64,000 nt of DNA, from positions 186,001-250,000 of the forward strand of contig CABUFC010000002.1 of NCBI GenBank assembly GCA_902490735.1, written 5' to 3'. A program made the position numbers and the translations under genes. Positions 36,101 through 43,730 of the stretch are shown piece after piece. Source of the DNA: an uncultured Oscillospiraceae bacterium. GTDB taxonomy: Bacteria; Bacillota; Clostridia; Oscillospirales; Acutalibacteraceae. The notes beneath the pieces were generated by a model. That model had not been told where the DNA came from and made no database searches. It saw only the letters and a program-made list of their open reading frames with translations. Each line of letters begins with the position of its first letter. Position 1 is the first letter of the stretch.

Positions 36101-37670
36101 CGTTTCACCGTTTACACAGTACAAGATGACATTTAAAGCAAAGACCGACATTGCCGCAAAGCTTTTAGCAGGCATTACAGATATTTCTGCTTCTAATACC
36201 AATATTTATTCTGCAATCTCAAGCATAGCTTATAAAGAAATTGCCGGAACCGATATGTCGGAATTTGAGATTCCTTTCTCAACAGGCAATCAGCAGGCTG
36301 TAAACCTTATGTTTACTGCTGCGGGTACCGGGTCGGTTTATGTTGACGATGTTACACTCGCAGTGGACCCGGACGGTGAAAGCGACGGTATTATTGAGAA
36401 GGTTGACTTTGAAAGCGATCGGTTTGCAATTAATAACTATAGTATAAATAGTCAGGTGTCTTCCAATAAATACGAGCCGGCACGTCAAGCTTCAAACTTT
36501 GAAATTTATACAGCCAAATCCGATAACGATCCTAATGTCAGAAGCGGTAAGAAGTCCTTAAAAATTAAGGCTCAAACACCGGAGTCTGCGGCGACCAAGC
36601 TTTGGCAGACATGGCTGCACTTCCCGGCTTCTACGGGCGGCAACTTCTGCGTAACTGTTTGGTATAAGTTTGATAAGACCAATGGCAGCTCGGTTCACAT
36701 TACAGGCGATGCTTCTTACACTTATGCCGGAGATAATACCTATTTCGGCAGTGATACCGGCTGGCACCGCGCAAGGTTCTTCATTACAAATACCGAAGAT
36801 ATGCCCTATCTTAGAACTATGGTAGGTACTATAAAAGGTGCTGCAGACAGTGATGTTTACATTGATGATATTACATATCAGTTGTCACCGCCATTAGTTT
36901 TAAATGAAAATGTTAAAACGCTTTATACCGAAGACCTATATAATAATGTAAACAACCCGAGCTTTGAAGATAAGGTTACTAAAGACGATTGGGTAGGACT
37001 TCCTTCAGGATTTGCGATTGTTAACGGAACGGCCTCATCTCCTGCACAAAATCAGAATAAGTACCTTAAAGCTTCGGCAATCGGCAAACGTTACTTAAAG
37101 GTTGTAAATGTTAAAGCAGGTGAAAACTACTATATCGGCGCTTCAATCAGAGCAAAAAGCGGTTCTAAAGGATATTTCGGCGTAGCTTCCAACCTTGCGG
37201 GCACTTCCTTCTTCTATAACCAAGACGATCAAATCGCGTCTCAGTTTAGATATAGCCGTACTGACGGTGAGTGGGAGCGTGTAGGTATCAACTTTATTTC
37301 ACCGGCCACCGGTACAATTACACTTATTGTCGATACCCACGGCGGCGCAATCGATGTAGATAATATAATGGTATTTACCTACGATCATAAATACGCCTAC
37401 GACCCGAACGATTATTACAATTATAAACCATATAATTATAATGATATGTCTAATGCTATAATTAACGGCGGCGTAGGATATCAGCCTTATTACAAAGGAA
37501 ATCTTCAGCTTGCATATGATGAATATCCGGAAGCAGGCGCCGGAATAAGCGTTTATAATGCTTCGAACACCGAAAATCCCGCGCTGACAATAGCACTCTT
37601 TGCATTAAGCATAATAGCTTGCGGCGGCATAGTGTTCTTAGTGGTAAGACGCAGCAGAAAGGAGAGGTAA
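33123..37670 (+). CDS. Large secreted multi-domain surface protein with glycan-binding-like modules
   Basis: This 1515-residue protein has a signal peptide (residues 1-30), several beta-sandwich domains resembling carbohydrate-binding modules of the CBM4/9 type (about 33-250, 352-590, 745-955, 958-1090, 1095-1275, 1288-1440; recurring NGSFE/NPSFED-like starts, YxISFW strands and VYIDDI/VDNI ends), and three bacterial-repeat (InlB-like) segments (about 285-350, 600-670, 675-745) with EGNTFAGWYD and AKF endings. The C terminus has a membrane helix (ALTIALFALSIIACGGIVFLV) plus RRSRKER. The start has AAAGGAG 7 bases upstream. No catalytic domain is visible; it likely binds an extracellular glycan. 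The next gene encodes a glycosidase-like partner. Confidence 0.82.
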   Translation: MRKRILAFVLSLTLLLAYLVPNMMFSTGAADLVSDLFTNGTFSEVTGSQPNGWLFTGADGAALPTNISGTVDTTAKSPDGSNSYVVTANGAINANSAFFYNKDTIQIKSNCSYEISFWIKSANVKGLLFGLYEPDYVTGNSPDLTQAANAHSETIIAEKNLYSSVACEFTSRIARTKINNVIKIGLNTVNAFNISFAKLYDSSNNNGTLIKTDSTSVDGWTKFTYNFDTTDAVTDAAKVRFAIGLVCKKDNTKTVKTVSFADFKCIETVNASIFRPQVNDGSLGYTYPAYGEIPAGQSSAELTFSALPVEGNSFVKWQLNGVDIAGTQGTNPVFKGVLKTTDKLVAVFKGGNIVKDPGAEGYKGSGLYDNRGIAGGIPVIDCTPDPGAPVTATTVQNFNDRNYTNPYAVAGAWFTVNLSKGCMADNGWVRAVVSNDYAHSGENSYRLYAQSQGIGRNFTGLKANTNYLLSFWIKMPSDDTTLTWLNIVPKKDKDEALKNGTNTYSNNYGTDESLYYPTSLGQIAFDKKTLNYTKDFTTSGNASDWQRVAINFNTKDNTDVAMIMVCPSLLMYDSRFIYIDDIGLTEISGESDLVSVNASSGPGGHAECSAGTGMVKKGTLVTAWAIANENVLFDAWYPSANSTNALSSSMVYSFNAVDNTSVYSQFQCVQLGLVSCGLGGTASVDKTGVFPKGEHVTFTATPAEGNTFAGWYDSATDLLVDTNPVFSEDAQIDRLLYAKFDGPNKAAFERFKLNGFEDVPACDINTFVKDPSQAFDYKYYENDYFKIFPYSYTDPSILNQAWCKYWATTDRAYEGSHSLGVRARWRETRINLKQLNKYTNYKISFKYKLNGLDETCGLTSVFVCPVEMGDTSGSNSSLCVYYKSYMISGGYTGTVKGGEGWENFELYFNSGNSTELCFGYSYSATDPAAENDPNGYDPTAMYIDNLEFWEYESIAESSNGDFSKGRDDWKGDLDASNGEAKIASGKTAYQTVTVSPFTQYKMTFKAKTDIAAKLLAGITDISASNTNIYSAISSIAYKEIAGTDMSEFEIPFSTGNQQAVNLMFTAAGTGSVYVDDVTLAVDPDGESDGIIEKVDFESDRFAINNYSINSQVSSNKYEPARQASNFEIYTAKSDNDPNVRSGKKSLKIKAQTPESAATKLWQTWLHFPASTGGNFCVTVWYKFDKTNGSSVHITGDASYTYAGDNTYFGSDTGWHRARFFITNTEDMPYLRTMVGTIKGAADSDVYIDDITYQLSPPLVLNENVKTLYTEDLYNNVNNPSFEDKVTKDDWVGLPSGFAIVNGTASSPAQNQNKYLKASAIGKRYLKVVNVKAGENYYIGASIRAKSGSKGYFGVASNLAGTSFFYNQDDQIASQFRYSRTDGEWERVGINFISPATGTITLIVDTHGGAIDVDNIMVFTYDHKYAYDPNDYYNYKPYNYNDMSNAIINGGVGYQPYYKGNLQLAYDEYPEAGAGISVYNASNTENPALTIALFALSIIACGGIVFLVVRRSRKER

Positions 37671-37674
37671 AAAA

Positions 37675-39498
37675 ATGAATAAAGAGTTTTTCAAAAAACC
37701 GGCAGTAAGAATAATTGCAATCATTCTTTGCCTCGCCATAATCTGTGCTGTAATTGTAATTTCGCTTACACAGTGCAAAGGCACGAAACCCACAAATACT
37801 TCATCTGACGACGGTTATGTAGACAATCAGGGTGAAGAGTATGAGCCGGATGACGATCCGATTGATGAAAATACCGATCCATATGATGGCTCTGATGATG
37901 AACCAATAGAAGAGGAATCAGGGCTTCCCGTAGATTATGATACTTTATCTATTTACAATTCCGACGAACCTATAATGACCAATTATTTGGGCGCCAGCGG
38001 TACGGTTTATCATTCTTCCGCATTCGTTACCGACACTTACGGACGTAACTATACCGAAGAAATGCGCGAGATTGAGCTAACTCGGCTTAAAAACAGCGGA
38101 ATTAAATATACTCGTTGCTACTTTAGGGCAAAATGGGTCTGGGACCCTTACAACAAAAAGTTTGACTTTAATACACAGCCCTTTAACGAGTTTGTAGAGT
38201 ACTGCAAAGCCCTCGATAAAAAAGGTATCCAGGTTTGCTTTAATGCCGGTTGGTATATTAAAGACGTTTATGCAATTCAGGATGTAAATGGTAATAATAT
38301 TGGATATAATTATACACAGGGCATGAATCAAGAGCAGAGTCCGCCGTATATCTTCGGTATGGAGCCCGGCGTTGATAACTATTTTGGCGAGCTTGACGGC
38401 TACAATTTTTCAGGCCTTACCGACGATCAGGTAAGACTTAGAAAGATCGGTATTAGATCGGGCAACCTTTATAAAGAAGTAATAAAAGCATTACGCAAAA
38501 AAGGCGTTACAAATTGCAGGAACGTGTACGTTTACACCGAACCCGCAAAATGGAAAACCGAATCTTACGGGCAGCGTGACCTTGCTCCAGATTATATCCA
38601 GGTATTAACCGGATACCGTCAGGCGTTTAAGCGCGGCGGTGATATGAACAACGTTAATATGATTGGCCCCGACCAATCATATACAGACGGCACACAGCTT
38701 TTAACCGACTGCTTACGAGAAGAAGCAAAGGGCAATAAACTGTTTGATATTTATTCAACTCACCATTACGGCCACAACGCTAAAGACGAAGACGATACTG
38801 TTGGCGAGCTTATGGAAAGCTGGGCTTCATCTATGGAAGCTGCCATGATGAGCGCAAGCACAATTAATGCGTATGATACAAGCACTTTCTGGTGCGATGA
38901 GTATCAGTCACGTTCAGATGTTCATGGCAATGGTGTTGAATCGCCCTGGAACGGCGTTCAGTCAATGGTTGGCATAATTTCCATGATGAAACATAAAGTA
39001 CAAAATACTTCCTGGTGGCAGATATTCGACCAGCTCTGGACCGATTCGCTTACAAACGGCGGTGAGTTTAACAGTGGTATTCACGTTTGCGGTATGGCAC
39101 CGTCTCTGCTTATTTCGACCATTCCGAAATCTCAGTATTATGCCGTTTCCAATCCGTTAAGATATATTGCTGTTGACAGCGATCATCCGAGCACCGTTTA
39201 TCCGGTTGATGTTCCGTACGCTTCTTTCCTTTATATGAACGCTGTTGAACGCAGTGACGGAGACTGGGCAATTGTTGTTTGCTCTACAGACTTTGTCGAA
39301 CGTGGCATAGAAATTAAGTTTGATATTGCAATCAATAAAACCCTTTATCGCCATGCGTATACAGCCAATACGCCTATGGTTTCCACAAAGGCTCACTTGC
39401 CGGATGTCGATAGAGTTTATAAAGACGTTAAAGACGTATTTTATGATACTATTCCGGCCGGTTCTACAGTAGTTTACACTTCTTGTAAGTGGGATTAA
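37675..39498 (+). CDS. Membrane-anchored glycoside hydrolase-like protein
   Basis: This 607-residue protein has one N-terminal membrane helix (IIAIILCLAIICAVIVISL), a strongly acidic linker (about residues 45-85), and a TIM-barrel-like domain resembling clan GH-A enzymes. Candidate acid/base is Glu289 in VYTEPAKW (NEP-like), and candidate nucleophile is Glu409 in FWCDEYQS, 120 residues apart as in that clan. STHHYGHN and WWQIFDQLW are aromatic segments expected near a sugar site. A C-terminal beta-rich part follows. I cannot name a GH family; GH39-like is the nearest impression. It starts 4 bases after the surface-protein gene, with GGAGAGG, so the two form an operon closed by a terminator. 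Confidence 0.72.
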   Translation: MNKEFFKKPAVRIIAIILCLAIICAVIVISLTQCKGTKPTNTSSDDGYVDNQGEEYEPDDDPIDENTDPYDGSDDEPIEEESGLPVDYDTLSIYNSDEPIMTNYLGASGTVYHSSAFVTDTYGRNYTEEMREIELTRLKNSGIKYTRCYFRAKWVWDPYNKKFDFNTQPFNEFVEYCKALDKKGIQVCFNAGWYIKDVYAIQDVNGNNIGYNYTQGMNQEQSPPYIFGMEPGVDNYFGELDGYNFSGLTDDQVRLRKIGIRSGNLYKEVIKALRKKGVTNCRNVYVYTEPAKWKTESYGQRDLAPDYIQVLTGYRQAFKRGGDMNNVNMIGPDQSYTDGTQLLTDCLREEAKGNKLFDIYSTHHYGHNAKDEDDTVGELMESWASSMEAAMMSASTINAYDTSTFWCDEYQSRSDVHGNGVESPWNGVQSMVGIISMMKHKVQNTSWWQIFDQLWTDSLTNGGEFNSGIHVCGMAPSLLISTIPKSQYYAVSNPLRYIAVDSDHPSTVYPVDVPYASFLYMNAVERSDGDWAIVVCSTDFVERGIEIKFDIAINKTLYRHAYTANTPMVSTKAHLPDVDRVYKDVKDVFYDTIPAGSTVVYTSCKWD

Positions 39499-39507
39499 AT
39501 TAATATT

Positions 39508-39541
39508 AAATAAGCAGCCGCAAGGCTGCTTATTTTTTTTG
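39508..39541 (+). terminator. Terminator of the surface-protein operon
   Basis: The 12-base stem 39508-39519/39524-39535 has a GCAA loop and is followed by a run of eight T. Confidence 0.9.
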
Positions 39542-39570
39542 TTGACAAAAATCATAAGATATATTATAAT
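39542..39570 (+). promoter_or_regulatory. Perfect consensus promoter of the gntR-ABC operon
   Basis: TTGACA (39542-39547) and TATAAT (39565-39570) are spaced by exactly 17 bases. It begins at the end of the preceding terminator. Confidence 0.92.
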
Positions 39571-39574
39571 ATTA

Positions 39575-39596
39575 TTGTATTAGTGAAGTGATACAA
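39575..39596 (+). promoter_or_regulatory. Candidate GntR operator over the transcription start
   Basis: The inverted repeat TTGTAT (39575-39580) / ATACAA (39591-39596) has a 10-base spacer and resembles YtrA-type operators. It covers the expected transcription start of the operon, consistent with autorepression by the GntR protein. Confidence 0.65.
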
Positions 39597-39608
39597 CGAG
39601 GTGGCAAA

Positions 39609-39986
39609 ATGAACACTGAATTTTCAAACGATATACCAATATATATTCAGCTTTTAAGCAAAATAAAGGCGGCTATTATAAAAGGCGAATTTAATTGTGG
39701 TGAAAAGCTGCCGTCAGTTCGCGAATTTGCGCAAATTTTCAAGGTGAATCCAAACACCATGCAAAAGGCGCTTAGCGATCTTGAATTCGAAGGCTTAATA
39801 TATACCGAACGCACCAATGGCAAATATGTAACAAATAATGCTGATTTAATTAAAAAAATCAAGGAACGACAAGCCGAAGATATTGTAAGACATTACTTAA
39901 ATGAAATGCAAAAAATCGGTTTTACAAATAATGAAGCCGTTTCAATAATAAAAAAGATTGGAAGCGATAATAGTGGAATTGATTAA
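39609..39986 (+). CDS. GntR-family transcriptional regulator, YtrA subfamily
   Basis: This 125-residue protein has a GntR winged helix (IPIYIQLLSKIKAAIIKGEF, LPSVREFAQIFKVNPNTMQK, YTERTNGKYV) and only a short helical tail, which is diagnostic of the YtrA subfamily. Members repress adjacent ABC transporter genes. The ATG at 39609 has CGAGGTGG 5 bases upstream. A perfect consensus promoter and an inverted repeat over the start site precede it. The 3' end overlaps the ATPase gene by 14 bases. Confidence 0.93.
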   Translation: MNTEFSNDIPIYIQLLSKIKAAIIKGEFNCGEKLPSVREFAQIFKVNPNTMQKALSDLEFEGLIYTERTNGKYVTNNADLIKKIKERQAEDIVRHYLNEMQKIGFTNNEAVSIIKKIGSDNSGID

Positions 39987-40668
39987 AGTACAAAATGTTT
40001 GCAAAGATTTTGACGGCATCAGGGTTTTAAATGATGTCTGCTTTAATTTGCAAAGTGGAAAAATTGTTGGTCTTTTAGGCAAAAACGGTTCAGGGAAAAC
40101 TACGATAATAAAGCTTATAAACGACCTTTTAACCCCTACATCCGGCAGTATAACCGTAAAAGGCAACAGCGTAGGCATTAACAGCAAAAGAAAAATATCG
40201 TATCTTCCTGAAAAAACCTATTTAAATAAGCAAATGAGAGTTATTGATGCAATCAATAAGTTCGCTGATTTCTATGAAGATTTCAGTAAATCAAAAGCTT
40301 TTAAAATGCTTTATGATTTAAAAATAGATGCTACTCAAAAATTATCCAAAATGAGTAAGGGCATGCAGGAAAAGGTGCAACTAACTCTTGTTATGTCGCG
40401 AAAGTCAGAAATATACATTCTCGATGAGCCGCTAGGTGGAGTTGATCCCGCGACAAGAGATTATATACTTGATATGATTTTAGCAAATTTAAATAAAGAG
40501 GCTTGCCTTTTAATTTCCACGCATTTAATACAGGATATAGAGCGTATTTTAGATGAAGTTATATTTATCGACAATGGCAGCGTAGTTTTGCAGGATTCTG
40601 CTGACAATTTGCGTGAAAAAGAAAATGCATCTATAGACGAGATTTTCAGGAGGATGTTCAAATGCTAA
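39973..40668 (+). CDS. ABC transporter ATP-binding protein
   Basis: This 231-residue ATPase has Walker A LLGKNGSGKTTIIKL, a modified signature LSKMSKGMQEK, Walker B YILDEPLGGVDP, and the H-loop STHL. GTG 39973 is the likely start, inside the gntR 3' end; an upstream TTG at 39958 is the alternative. The family with a YtrA-type regulator usually exports peptides or senses envelope stress (bacitracin or lantibiotic resistance-like). Substrate is unknown. It overlaps the permease gene by 7 bases. Confidence 0.92.
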   Translation: MELIKVQNVCKDFDGIRVLNDVCFNLQSGKIVGLLGKNGSGKTTIIKLINDLLTPTSGSITVKGNSVGINSKRKISYLPEKTYLNKQMRVIDAINKFADFYEDFSKSKAFKMLYDLKIDATQKLSKMSKGMQEKVQLTLVMSRKSEIYILDEPLGGVDPATRDYILDMILANLNKEACLLISTHLIQDIERILDEVIFIDNGSVVLQDSADNLREKENASIDEIFRRMFKC

Positions 40669-41450
40669 AAAAACTGTTTAAATACGACTTTGCGGATATT
40701 TATAAGGTTGTTTCGGTCTTTTATTTACTTACGGTTGTGTTCGCTGTAATTACAAGGATACTATTCTATTATGCAGATAGCCTAGTCATGCAGATAATAA
40801 GCAGGGTAAGCATGGGAATTATGATTTCGCTTATGGCAAACTGCTTTGTTAATACTTTAATTCGAAATTGGGTCAGGTTTAAAGAAACAATTTACGGAAA
40901 TGAATCATACTTAACTCACACTCTCCCGTGCTCTAAAAACAGTATTTATGTTTCCAAATTAATCGTTTCGTTTATAAGCATAATTACAACGATTTTTATA
41001 ATACTTATAAGTCTGATAATTGCATTTGGCAATAAAAAAGGGCTTGATGCAATCTGGCAGTTTATAATAAATTTTGCAAAATCATTTAACACAAATCCCG
41101 TTTTATTCGTAATTCTTTTTATTTCAATTGTAGTACTTGAAGTGTTCAGCGCTTTGCAGGGCGGTTTTTTGGGAATAATACTTGGGCATAAGAAAAATCA
41201 CAATAAAACGGCAATTTCTGTTATTTTAGGTTTTTTATTTTATTTTGCAATTCAAGGCATAATAGTTCTTGTGTTGTATATATCGGGACTGTTTAACGCT
41301 AATGTTATGAAGATTTTTACAAGCACAAATTTCTTTGGTTTTTCCGAGTTTTTCTTTGTGGCGGTAATTTCAATAATCGCATATCTAATAATAAACGCGG
41401 CGCTGTCGCTCGCATCTGTTAAAGGATTAAAACATATAAACGTTGAATAA
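40662..41450 (+). CDS. ABC transporter permease
   Basis: This 262-residue protein has about six hydrophobic segments, such as VFYLLTVVFAVITRILFYY and FISIITTIFIILISLIIAF, typical of ABC-2 type permeases. It pairs with the preceding ATPase. The segment NESYLTHTLPCSKNSIYVSK between helices 2 and 3 is the region often seen in ABC-2 permeases where the motif LPxS precedes the third helix. The operon ends in a hairpin at 41453. Confidence 0.88.
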   Translation: MLKKLFKYDFADIYKVVSVFYLLTVVFAVITRILFYYADSLVMQIISRVSMGIMISLMANCFVNTLIRNWVRFKETIYGNESYLTHTLPCSKNSIYVSKLIVSFISIITTIFIILISLIIAFGNKKGLDAIWQFIINFAKSFNTNPVLFVILFISIVVLEVFSALQGGFLGIILGHKKNHNKTAISVILGFLFYFAIQGIIVLVLYISGLFNANVMKIFTSTNFFGFSEFFFVAVISIIAYLIINAALSLASVKGLKHINVE

Positions 41451-41484
41451 AAAAGACCGTTATATCGTCTGATATAACGGTCTT
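41451..41484. terminator. Hairpin terminator between convergent operons
   Basis: The perfect 14-base stem 41453-41466/41471-41484 has a GTCT loop. The T run is stronger on the minus strand, so it may mainly serve the hisS unit. Confidence 0.75.
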
Positions 41485-41512
41485 AAATATTATTTTAAAA
41501 AACCTATATTAT

Positions 41513-42328
41513 TTAATTGTCGCCTTCTGAAATTTTAGGAACTGTTTGCTTTTTTGCAAATTTTTCGGCCGTCATATAGGTAAAAATATATATCATTAAA
41601 AACAGGTTTGTAATCACACTGTCTGTAGAGTACTGCATTCTCGTATAATTAAAAAATATAGTTGCAATTATTGGCGGAAGCGAGCAAACGCCCGTCATAA
41701 AAAAGGCCGCAGAACTAAAAACCCTGCTAATTGTTTTGTACTTGTCTCCGCCTATTCTCAACAAGGATTTTATATGATAGGTAAGGAACAAAAGAATTGT
41801 AATTATCATTAGTATTTCAAAATTATTGCTTGTAATGTCCGCCATGCTGGTGTAACACATAAAAGTTACTAACAGTCTCAAAAGCCAAGAGGCAATAGCA
41901 ACAAGCAAAAATTCGTAACGGGGCATTTTAGTTAATAACATACTAATACCGAAATAGATAAATACGAGTCCTGTTAATATTATGCTGAATTGTCTTAAAA
42001 CAACTAATAGTTGTGGCAATACAGATGGAAGCACTGCGCCAAAAAACGGTTCGCAAATTAATGCCGCACCAAGCATAAGCTCCGCGCATCCTAAAAACAG
42101 GCTTGGCTTTGGAATGTCTGTCGTCTCTGATTTAAATGCGATAGAAAAGATAGACACGCCGCATATTATTATAAGTGTAACGGCAGATAAAATATAACCT
42201 ACGCGTTCTTGTCCATCCACAAAAAATCCGGAAGTATTATCAACAACATTTACAAGCTCTATAGTGCGCAATACAATAATTAATACTAATGCGGCCAAAC
42301 AAAATAAAGAAAATTGTCTGTCCTTCAT
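41513..42328 (-). CDS. Polytopic membrane protein of unknown function
   Basis: This 271-residue protein has about seven or eight hydrophobic segments (for example FCLAALVLIIVLRTIEL, VGYILSAVTLIIICGVSIF, FEILMIITILLFLTYHI) and a short hydrophilic C terminus. I do not recognise a family. It lies 17 bases downstream of hisS in the same direction and is probably cotranscribed. No enzyme motifs are visible in its loops. Confidence 0.7.
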   Translation of the reverse strand: MKDRQFSLFCLAALVLIIVLRTIELVNVVDNTSGFFVDGQERVGYILSAVTLIIICGVSIFSIAFKSETTDIPKPSLFLGCAELMLGAALICEPFFGAVLPSVLPQLLVVLRQFSIILTGLVFIYFGISMLLTKMPRYEFLLVAIASWLLRLLVTFMCYTSMADITSNNFEILMIITILLFLTYHIKSLLRIGGDKYKTISRVFSSAAFFMTGVCSLPPIIATIFFNYTRMQYSTDSVITNLFLMIYIFTYMTAEKFAKKQTVPKISEGDN

Positions 42329-42345
42329 TATATCATCTCGCTTTT

Positions 42346-43524
42346 TTAATATATATCAAAAAATTCCGTGTATCCAAGATCCTCAAGGCGTGTTTTTTGG
42401 AATTTTGCGTTTTTGTTCCGTCTGGTTACCAAAACAGTATCGCCGTCCGCTCTGTAAGCAGCTGCTTTTCGCAATGCGCTTGCAATAGCTTCAGAAGACG
42501 CCTTTTTATCAATTAAAAAGCAAATGCGCCTGCCGCAACCTATCGGCACAAAGTTGCGCTGTTTAAGAATCGTAACGATTCGTTCAAATCCGATTGAAAA
42601 ACCTACGGCACATGTTGAGGGGCCGCCAAACTGCTCAACCATTTTATCGTATCTTCCGCCGCCTGCAACCGAAAGCCCAAGTTCATCCATCGTAATTTCA
42701 AAAATGGTGCCGGTATAATATCCCATTCCTCTTACAAGGGTAGGATCAAACACCAGATTAAAGCCTTCGTTTTTGGCAGAAGTAACATTATTTATTATTT
42801 TTTTAATATTATCATTTGGCTTAGCCGATTTAATTGCCGCCAAATAGTTTTGAGCGGTTTGTTCATCAATACCGGATTCTATTAATTCTTTTAAAACGCC
42901 TTGTTCACCTATTTTGTCGGTTTTATCAAGAATAATAAAGCAATTCTCTAATTGATTTTCCGAAATGCCGCTGTTTAAGGCTGTATCTTTTAAAGCTGAG
43001 CGGTCGTTTATTCTAATGGAAAAATCTTTAAATCCAAGCTTTAATAACGCGTCGGATGCGGCAAGAATAAGTTCAGTTTCAGCTAAAAAGCTGTCATCTC
43101 CTAAAATATCGATATCGCACTGCATAAACTGCCTGAATCTGCCTTTTTGCGGCCGGTCAGCCCTAAAAACAAGTCCTGTTTGCATTGCTTTAAAGGGGGT
43201 AATCAGTTTATCTTGATTGTTAACATAATACCGTACGAGCGGCAAAGTAAGATCAAATCTAAGGCCGCTGTCAGCCGCATCGTTTATGTCTTCTATTTTC
43301 TCAAGCTTTTCGCCGCGCTTTAAAATTTTAAAAATCAGCTTTTCGTTTTCGCCGCCATGCCCGCCGGTTAAATTCTCTAAATGCTCAAGTACAGGCGTCT
43401 CAATGCTTGAAAACCCGTATGAAGAATAGACTTTCTTAATAGTGCTAAGCACATATTCTCGCAAAGCCTGATCTTCGGGCAACTGATCACAGGTTCCTTT
43501 TATTGGTGTCTTAATTAAGGGCAT
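42346..43524 (-). CDS. hisS: Histidyl-tRNA synthetase, short atypical form
   Basis: This 392-residue class II synthetase has motif 1 (KGTCDQLPEDQALRE region), motif 2 with VFRADRPQKGRFRQF, QCDIDILG, the histidine-specific LVRGMGYYTGTIFE, and motif 3 GFSIGFERIV. The wording of motif 2 resembles eukaryotic/archaeal-type HisRS more than the common bacterial one. The C-terminal anticodon-binding domain is short (about 60 residues instead of about 90). AGGAG precedes the ATG. A promoter at 43555-43583 leaves a leader of about 23 bases, too short for a T-box. Both catalytic arginines appear present, so a regulatory HisZ paralogue seems less likely. Confidence 0.88.
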   Translation of the reverse strand: MPLIKTPIKGTCDQLPEDQALREYVLSTIKKVYSSYGFSSIETPVLEHLENLTGGHGGENEKLIFKILKRGEKLEKIEDINDAADSGLRFDLTLPLVRYYVNNQDKLITPFKAMQTGLVFRADRPQKGRFRQFMQCDIDILGDDSFLAETELILAASDALLKLGFKDFSIRINDRSALKDTALNSGISENQLENCFIILDKTDKIGEQGVLKELIESGIDEQTAQNYLAAIKSAKPNDNIKKIINNVTSAKNEGFNLVFDPTLVRGMGYYTGTIFEITMDELGLSVAGGGRYDKMVEQFGGPSTCAVGFSIGFERIVTILKQRNFVPIGCGRRICFLIDKKASSEAIASALRKAAAYRADGDTVLVTRRNKNAKFQKTRLEDLGYTEFFDIY

Positions 43525-43554
43525 ATTTAATCTCCTGATTTCTTATTATCTTTA

Positions 43555-43583
43555 ATTATATTATAAACTTGACAAAAATACAA
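43555..43583 (-). promoter_or_regulatory. Promoter of hisS
   Basis: On the minus strand TTGTAT (43583-43578) and TATAAT (43560-43555) are spaced by 17 bases. A second overlapping TATAAT-like box lies at 43565-43560. Confidence 0.6.
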
Positions 43584-43664
43584 TAATTAAATTGTTGATA
43601 TTTTATAAAAGATTTTTTCAATACATCTTCAACAAAAATTACCAATTTTATTTATAAAAATGGG

Positions 43665-43693
43665 TTGACTTTAGCTAAGAATTACTTTATAAT
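43665..43693 (+). promoter_or_regulatory. Promoter of the cohesin-like protein gene
   Basis: TTGACT (43665-43670) and TATAAT (43688-43693) are spaced by 17 bases, 38 bases ahead of the start codon. Confidence 0.8.
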
Positions 43694-43730
43694 ACTTAAT
43701 AGAAAATTATCGAAAGGTAAGGTCTAAGCT

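Noticed and set aside
43525..43583. T-box leader for hisS
   Set aside because: The promoter is so close that the leader is about 23 bases; no specifier hairpin or TGGNACC-like sequence.
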